Shown: piece by piece, positions 41,894 to 45,244 of the stretch
Layout: each line of letters opens with the position of its first letter
Numbering within the stretch: the stretch's first letter is position 1
Assembly (NCBI RefSeq): GCF_000471645.3
Contig: NZ_AWGA01000068.1
Span: forward strand, 1-45,244
Length of the DNA: 45,244 nucleotides
Direction: 5' to 3'
From: Candidatus Schmidhempelia bombi str. Bimp
Lineage (GTDB): Bacteria > Pseudomonadota > Gammaproteobacteria > Enterobacterales > Orbaceae
The notes under the pieces: generated by a model
Database searches by the model: none
What the model was told of the DNA's origin: nothing
What the model saw: only the letters and a program-made list of their open reading frames with translations
Position numbers and translations under genes: made by a program

Positions 41894-42166
41894 ATGAACA
41901 AGACTGAACTTGTAGATGCGATTGCAAGCAAAGCAGATATTACAAAAGTGGCAGCTAAAACAGCATTGGAAGCGACCTTAGCCGCGATAACTGAATCTCT
42001 ACAAAAAGGTGAATCAGTACAATTAGTCGGTTTTGGTACTTTCAAAGTTAATGACCGTAAAGCGCGTACTGGTCGTAACCCGAAAACAGGTAAAGAGATC
42101 AAAATTGAAGCAACCAAAGTACCCGCATTCGTAGCAGGTAAAGGTTTAAAAGATTCTATTAAATAA
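41894..42166 (+). CDS. hupA: DNA-binding protein HU-alpha
   Basis: 90 aa, the standard length. Small histone-like dimer that bends DNA. The DNA-gripping arm '[20 protein letters not shown]' with the intercalating Pro (RNP) is intact. TAAGGAT precedes the ATG. The 168-base gap upstream of it includes a G-rich stretch (41828-41839) and must contain its promoter. Strong terminator follows. Confidence 0.97.
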   Translation: MNKTELVDAIASKADITKVAAKTALEATLAAITESLQKGESVQLVGFGTFKVNDRKARTGRNPKTGKEIKIEATKVPAFVAGKGLKDSIK

Positions 42167-42182
42167 TTGAATTTTCTATTAA

Positions 42183-42218
42183 AAATATAAGACCCTGTAT
42201 TAACAGGGTTTTATATTT
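42183..42218 (+). terminator. Terminator after hupA
   Basis: AAATATAAGACCCTGT (42183-42198) pairs with 42203-42218 (one G-T wobble at most) around ATTA and runs into TTTT. Near-symmetric, so it may also stop leftward transcription. The 42219-42430 stretch beyond shows nothing. Confidence 0.9.
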
Positions 42219-42430
42219 TTTACTATTCACCAATCACATCACGATTTAAATCGTACATCAACAAAACTTATCCTCGCTCTGTATGACGACATCTCATTAG
42301 CTTGATAAACGTTGTAACGCGTTATGCTGCCAATAAAAGGTTTAATAACACCAACTCCATTACTTATATTAACTCAACGTAATGAGACCATAGCTAGGCT
42401 ACCAATAGCACAATCACTATAAAACATACA

Positions 42431-42829
42431 TTACTCTTTTAGTTGTTGTGCTTGTTTACGCGCTCTAGCACGTGCAATAGCATCAGCAACACTACGTTTC
42501 CGTTCATCAAGGGAAGCACTAGGTGACGTTGACACGGGTGCTGGGCTAAAAATATTCACCACATGATGAGCTTGTTGGCGTAACGTTTTACGTTCTGATA
42601 ATCGGATTTCCTCAATTAACGGCAACGGATCCCCGCGGGTTGCTAAAGTAATACAATTGGTTGGACAAGCTTGCATACAATCACCACAGCTAGTACATAG
42701 CGCGGGTAAGACGGTATGCAACACCTTTTTCGCCCCAACAATCGCATCAGTTGGACAAACTCGAACACATTTACTACAACCAATACAGTTGTATTCATCA
42801 ATTAAGGCTTTTAATACTAAATCTGACAT
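42431..42829 (-). CDS. RnfB-like 2[4Fe-4S] ferredoxin with RsxC-like tail
   Basis: 132 aa. Two complete cluster motifs: Cys15-18-21-25 ('[12 protein letters not shown]') and Cys45-48-51-55 ('[12 protein letters not shown]'). The domain is closest in pattern to the C-terminal ferredoxin domain of RnfB/RsxB ('[20 protein letters not shown]'), but the membrane anchor and the first Fe-S domain of RnfB are absent. The C-terminus (107-130, '[20 protein letters not shown]') resembles one of the Ala/Lys/Arg-rich repeats at the end of RsxC. Its ATG overlaps the fhs stop by one base, so it is the second gene of an fhs operon. It may carry electrons between Rnf and another enzyme; no direct evidence. 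Confidence 0.8.
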   Translation of the reverse strand: MSDLVLKALIDEYNCIGCSKCVRVCPTDAIVGAKKVLHTVLPALCTSCGDCMQACPTNCITLATRGDPLPLIEEIRLSERKTLRQQAHHVVNIFSPAPVSTSPSASLDERKRSVADAIARARARKQAQQLKE

Positions 42830-44538
42830 TAACTTAATCCAATAATATTTCCATCCGCATCAATATCAATATGACGGTATGCCGGTAATGTTCCTAATCC
42901 TGGCATCGTCATCACATTACCCGCATAAACGCGAATAAAGCCAGCACCTGCTGAAACCTGTAAATGAGTGATATCAATATCAAAATTGGTGGGTACATTT
43001 TTAAGATTCGCATCGGCGCTAATGGACATCGGCGTTTTTACCATACAAAGAGGCAAATGATCGAGCTTTATCTTGGCAAGCGCTTCTATATCTTTTAACG
43101 CTTGCTCCGATAATACCGCTTGGTTTGCACCATATTTTTTTGCCATCACTTGAATTTTATCCATCAATGGCATGTCATTAGTATAAGGTAATACAACTTG
43201 ACTTGGTTGTTGGCAAGCATTAACAACATGCTCAGCCAAGGCTTGAGTGCCTTCTCCGCCTTTAGCAAAAGCCTCACTGACTTCACAAGCAAACGCGCCA
43301 TTTTCCAACGCATACTGCTTAACAAAATCTAATTCGTCTTGATGATCATAAGGAAAGCGATTAATCGCAACAATCACAGGCAAGCCATAACTTTTAGCAT
43401 TCTGGATATGCCAACCCAAATTAGCACTACCAATCGCTAATAAAGGTAAATTTGATTCCGTGACCTCTTTTGGTAAAGGTTGCCCCGGCTTAATATTAAA
43501 TTTACCACTATTGGATTTTAAACTACGCACCGTTGCCACTAATACTACGCAAGAAGGGGCTACACCAGTTTGTCGATATTTAATGTTAAAGAATTTTTCC
43601 ATGCCCATATCAGAACCAAAACCGGCCTCGGTAACCACATAATCTGCTACCTGTAGACCAACGACATCAGCGATAACCGATGAATTACCGTGCGCAATAT
43701 TTGCAAAAGGTCCAGCATGAATTAATACCGGAGTATGCTCAGCAGTCTGCATTAAATTTGGATTGATAGCTTCTTTTAATAATACGGTCATTGCCCCAGC
43801 AACTTGCAAGTGTTCAGCGGTAATAGGCTCACCGTGGGTATTATAAGCAAGAATAATGCGACCAATACGTTGACGCATATCTTGTAAATCTGTGGCCAAA
43901 GCTAAAATAGCCATTAACTCCGAAGCCGCGGAGATTTCAAAACCATCTTCACGTTCAACACCATTAACACCGCCACCTAAACCGACGGTAATTCGACGTA
44001 GTGCGCGATCGTTATGATCAAGGACCCGTTTCCAGACAATACGCTGTTTATCGATATCTAAACGTGGTAAACCCGTCTGCTCAGTAAATTTATCACCTAA
44101 CTGTTGTTCGTGATATAAACGCGCATCCAACGCTGCCGACGCCAGATCATGGGCGGCGGTAATGGCATGAATATCCCCTGTTAAATGTAAATTCAGTTTT
44201 TCCATCGGTAACACTTCCGCTTTACCGCCACCAGCCGCCCCGCCTTTCACCCCAAATACAGGACCAAGGCTAGGTTGACGAATACAAGCGATAGCAGAGT
44301 GACCCATATAGTTAAGACCTTGGCTTAACCCGATGGTCGTCACCGTTTTGCCTTCACCTAAGGGGGTTGGCGTAATCGCAGAGACTAACACTAACTTACC
44401 CTTTGGCGTTCCTTTTTTGATTAGGTTAAGATCAATCTTTGCAACGTCTTGTCCATAATTGATCACACATTTTGGATCGATCCCACATTGCTTGGCAATT
44501 TCTGTGATTGGTCGTAATGGTATGGCGTGAGTAGACAT
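42829..44538 (-). CDS. fhs: Formate-tetrahydrofolate ligase
   Basis: 569 aa. ATP-dependent formation of 10-formyl-tetrahydrofolate from formate. The P-loop-like ATP motif '[20 protein letters not shown]' is at residues 57-76, and '[20 protein letters not shown]' follows. ATG 44538 has TTAGGAG upstream; the open frame to 44586 lacks such a site. Fhs is widespread in anaerobes and patchy in gammaproteobacteria, where it lets fermentative cells use formate as a one-carbon source. It supplies the donor used by fmt and by purine synthesis. Translationally coupled to the ferredoxin gene downstream. Confidence 0.96.
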   Translation of the reverse strand: MSTHAIPLRPITEIAKQCGIDPKCVINYGQDVAKIDLNLIKKGTPKGKLVLVSAITPTPLGEGKTVTTIGLSQGLNYMGHSAIACIRQPSLGPVFGVKGGAAGGGKAEVLPMEKLNLHLTGDIHAITAAHDLASAALDARLYHEQQLGDKFTEQTGLPRLDIDKQRIVWKRVLDHNDRALRRITVGLGGGVNGVEREDGFEISAASELMAILALATDLQDMRQRIGRIILAYNTHGEPITAEHLQVAGAMTVLLKEAINPNLMQTAEHTPVLIHAGPFANIAHGNSSVIADVVGLQVADYVVTEAGFGSDMGMEKFFNIKYRQTGVAPSCVVLVATVRSLKSNSGKFNIKPGQPLPKEVTESNLPLLAIGSANLGWHIQNAKSYGLPVIVAINRFPYDHQDELDFVKQYALENGAFACEVSEAFAKGGEGTQALAEHVVNACQQPSQVVLPYTNDMPLMDKIQVMAKKYGANQAVLSEQALKDIEALAKIKLDHLPLCMVKTPMSISADANLKNVPTNFDIDITHLQVSAGAGFIRVYAGNVMTMPGLGTLPAYRHIDIDADGNIIGLS

Positions 44539-44678
44539 AATAGACACTCCTAAAATCGAATATAGATTATTATTTATAAAAAGCATAGTTACACTGGCAA
44601 CTGATTAATATAACACAAAACGCATGGGTTATCTGTTATTATAAAACAGATCTAAAACCAACATATAAAGGCGGTAAA

Positions 44679-45244
44679 ATGAATTTATTTTTTGAATATT
44701 TACTTTTCTTAGCAAAAAGCCTCACTATTCTTATGGCACTATTGGTACTACTGATATTTATTTTTAGTCAACGCAAAAAAGCGCCCGCAGGCGGTTTAGT
44801 TATTGAAGACTTAAGTGATAACTACAAAAAAATCAAAGAAACCATGTTATCTCACTCCATGGAGCAAGAACAGGCGAAAGCGTGGCAAAAAGCTGAACAA
44901 AAACGAGAAAAATTAGCTCGCAAACAGGCTAAACAGCAGCGTAAACAAAATAAAAAATCGGCAGAAACCGCAGAGGATAGCCAACCAGACAGCGCCAATG
45001 AAAAAGCAAAATTATATGTCCTTGCTTTTAATGGCAGTGTTGATGCGCATGAAGTTGAGGATTTACGACACGAAGTCACCGCGGTTCTCTCGATTATTCA
45101 GCCACAAGATAAAGTGTTGATCAAACTCGAAAGCCCAGGCGGTGTCGTACACGGTTATGGATTAGCTGCCTCACAGTTAATGCGCTTTAGACAACGCAAT
45201 ATAGCGTTTACAGCGGTCGTGGATAAAGTGGCAGCGAGCGGCGG
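44679..45244 (+). CDS. sohB: SohB-like S49 peptidase, 5' part
   Basis: 188 codons, then the window ends. One N-terminal membrane helix (about 8-29), a charged Lys/Gln-rich stretch (about 60-110), then the start of the S49 (SppA/SohB) fold: 'KLYVLAFNGSVDAHEVEDLR', 'VLIKLESPGGVVHGYGLAAS' and 'VVDKVAASGG', the last leading into the region that bears the catalytic Ser. E. coli SohB is a membrane-bound, periplasm-facing peptidase. AAAGGCGG precedes the ATG. Divergent from fhs with a 140-base gap for both promoters. Confidence 0.92.
   Translation, partial: MNLFFEYLLFLAKSLTILMALLVLLIFIFSQRKKAPAGGLVIEDLSDNYKKIKETMLSHSMEQEQAKAWQKAEQKREKLARKQAKQQRKQNKKSAETAEDSQPDSANEKAKLYVLAFNGSVDAHEVEDLRHEVTAVLSIIQPQDKVLIKLESPGGVVHGYGLAASQLMRFRQRNIAFTAVVDKVAASG

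Overview
The window looks like chromosomal DNA from an AT-rich gammaproteobacterium. It has SlmA, SecB, MutH, the GlnL/GlnG two-component pair and an E. coli-like order of many small gene blocks: fmt-rsmB, coaBC-dut-slmA, yibN-secB-gpsA, glnA-glnL-glnG, mutH beside ygdQ, and hemE-yjaG-hupA. Low G+C and clear divergence from E. coli place it outside the Enterobacteriaceae proper. An Orbaceae-type insect-gut bacterium is my best guess, from overall impression only.

Layout. Bases 1-546 hold the N-terminal part of a VgrG (type VI secretion spike) running off the left edge. Bases 976-6321 are a leftward block: dacB, a Na+/H+-antiporter-like permease, rsmB and fmt. Bases about 6730-8665 are a decayed lambdoid-type prophage scrap. 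Its immunity region is intact (S24 repressor, divergent Cro-like gene, paired palindromic operators). It is followed by a small Cys-rich ORF, a start-less ORF, and an O-like replication gene broken by an amber codon and frame changes. That gene carries four iterons followed by an AT-rich tract, which looks like a fossil lambda-type replication origin.

Bases 8814-22763 are the complete S10, spc and alpha ribosomal protein operons (rpsJ to rplQ, with secY and rpoA). The regulatory joints are readable: an S10 leader attenuator hairpin, a terminator with an extended -10 promoter between rpsQ and rplN, a terminator plus the S4-type leader before rpsM, and a final terminator after rplQ.

Bases 23061-28697 carry slyX and radC (leftward), coaBC-dut-slmA (rightward), then yibN-secB-gpsA (leftward). 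Bases 28959-33270 are the nitrogen-regulation operon glnA-glnL-glnG, with two NtrC-like enhancer sites and a sigma-54 promoter. Then come dps, a flavin reductase, a TerC-family membrane protein (ygdQ), mutH, argA (behind two tandem ARG boxes), glmU, hemE-yjaG, hupA, an fhs-ferredoxin pair, and the start of sohB at the right edge.

Most of the window is conserved housekeeping DNA. I found no convincing new defence or mobile system. The points most worth a second look are the iteron origin fossil inside the broken O-like gene, the repressor with no visible self-cleavage site, the fhs-coupled ferredoxin with an RsxC-like tail, the YibN protein without a catalytic cysteine, and the small ORFs upstream of hemE. 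Several starts were moved from the longest reading frame to codons supported by a Shine-Dalgarno sequence, family length or an operator; these are explained per gene.
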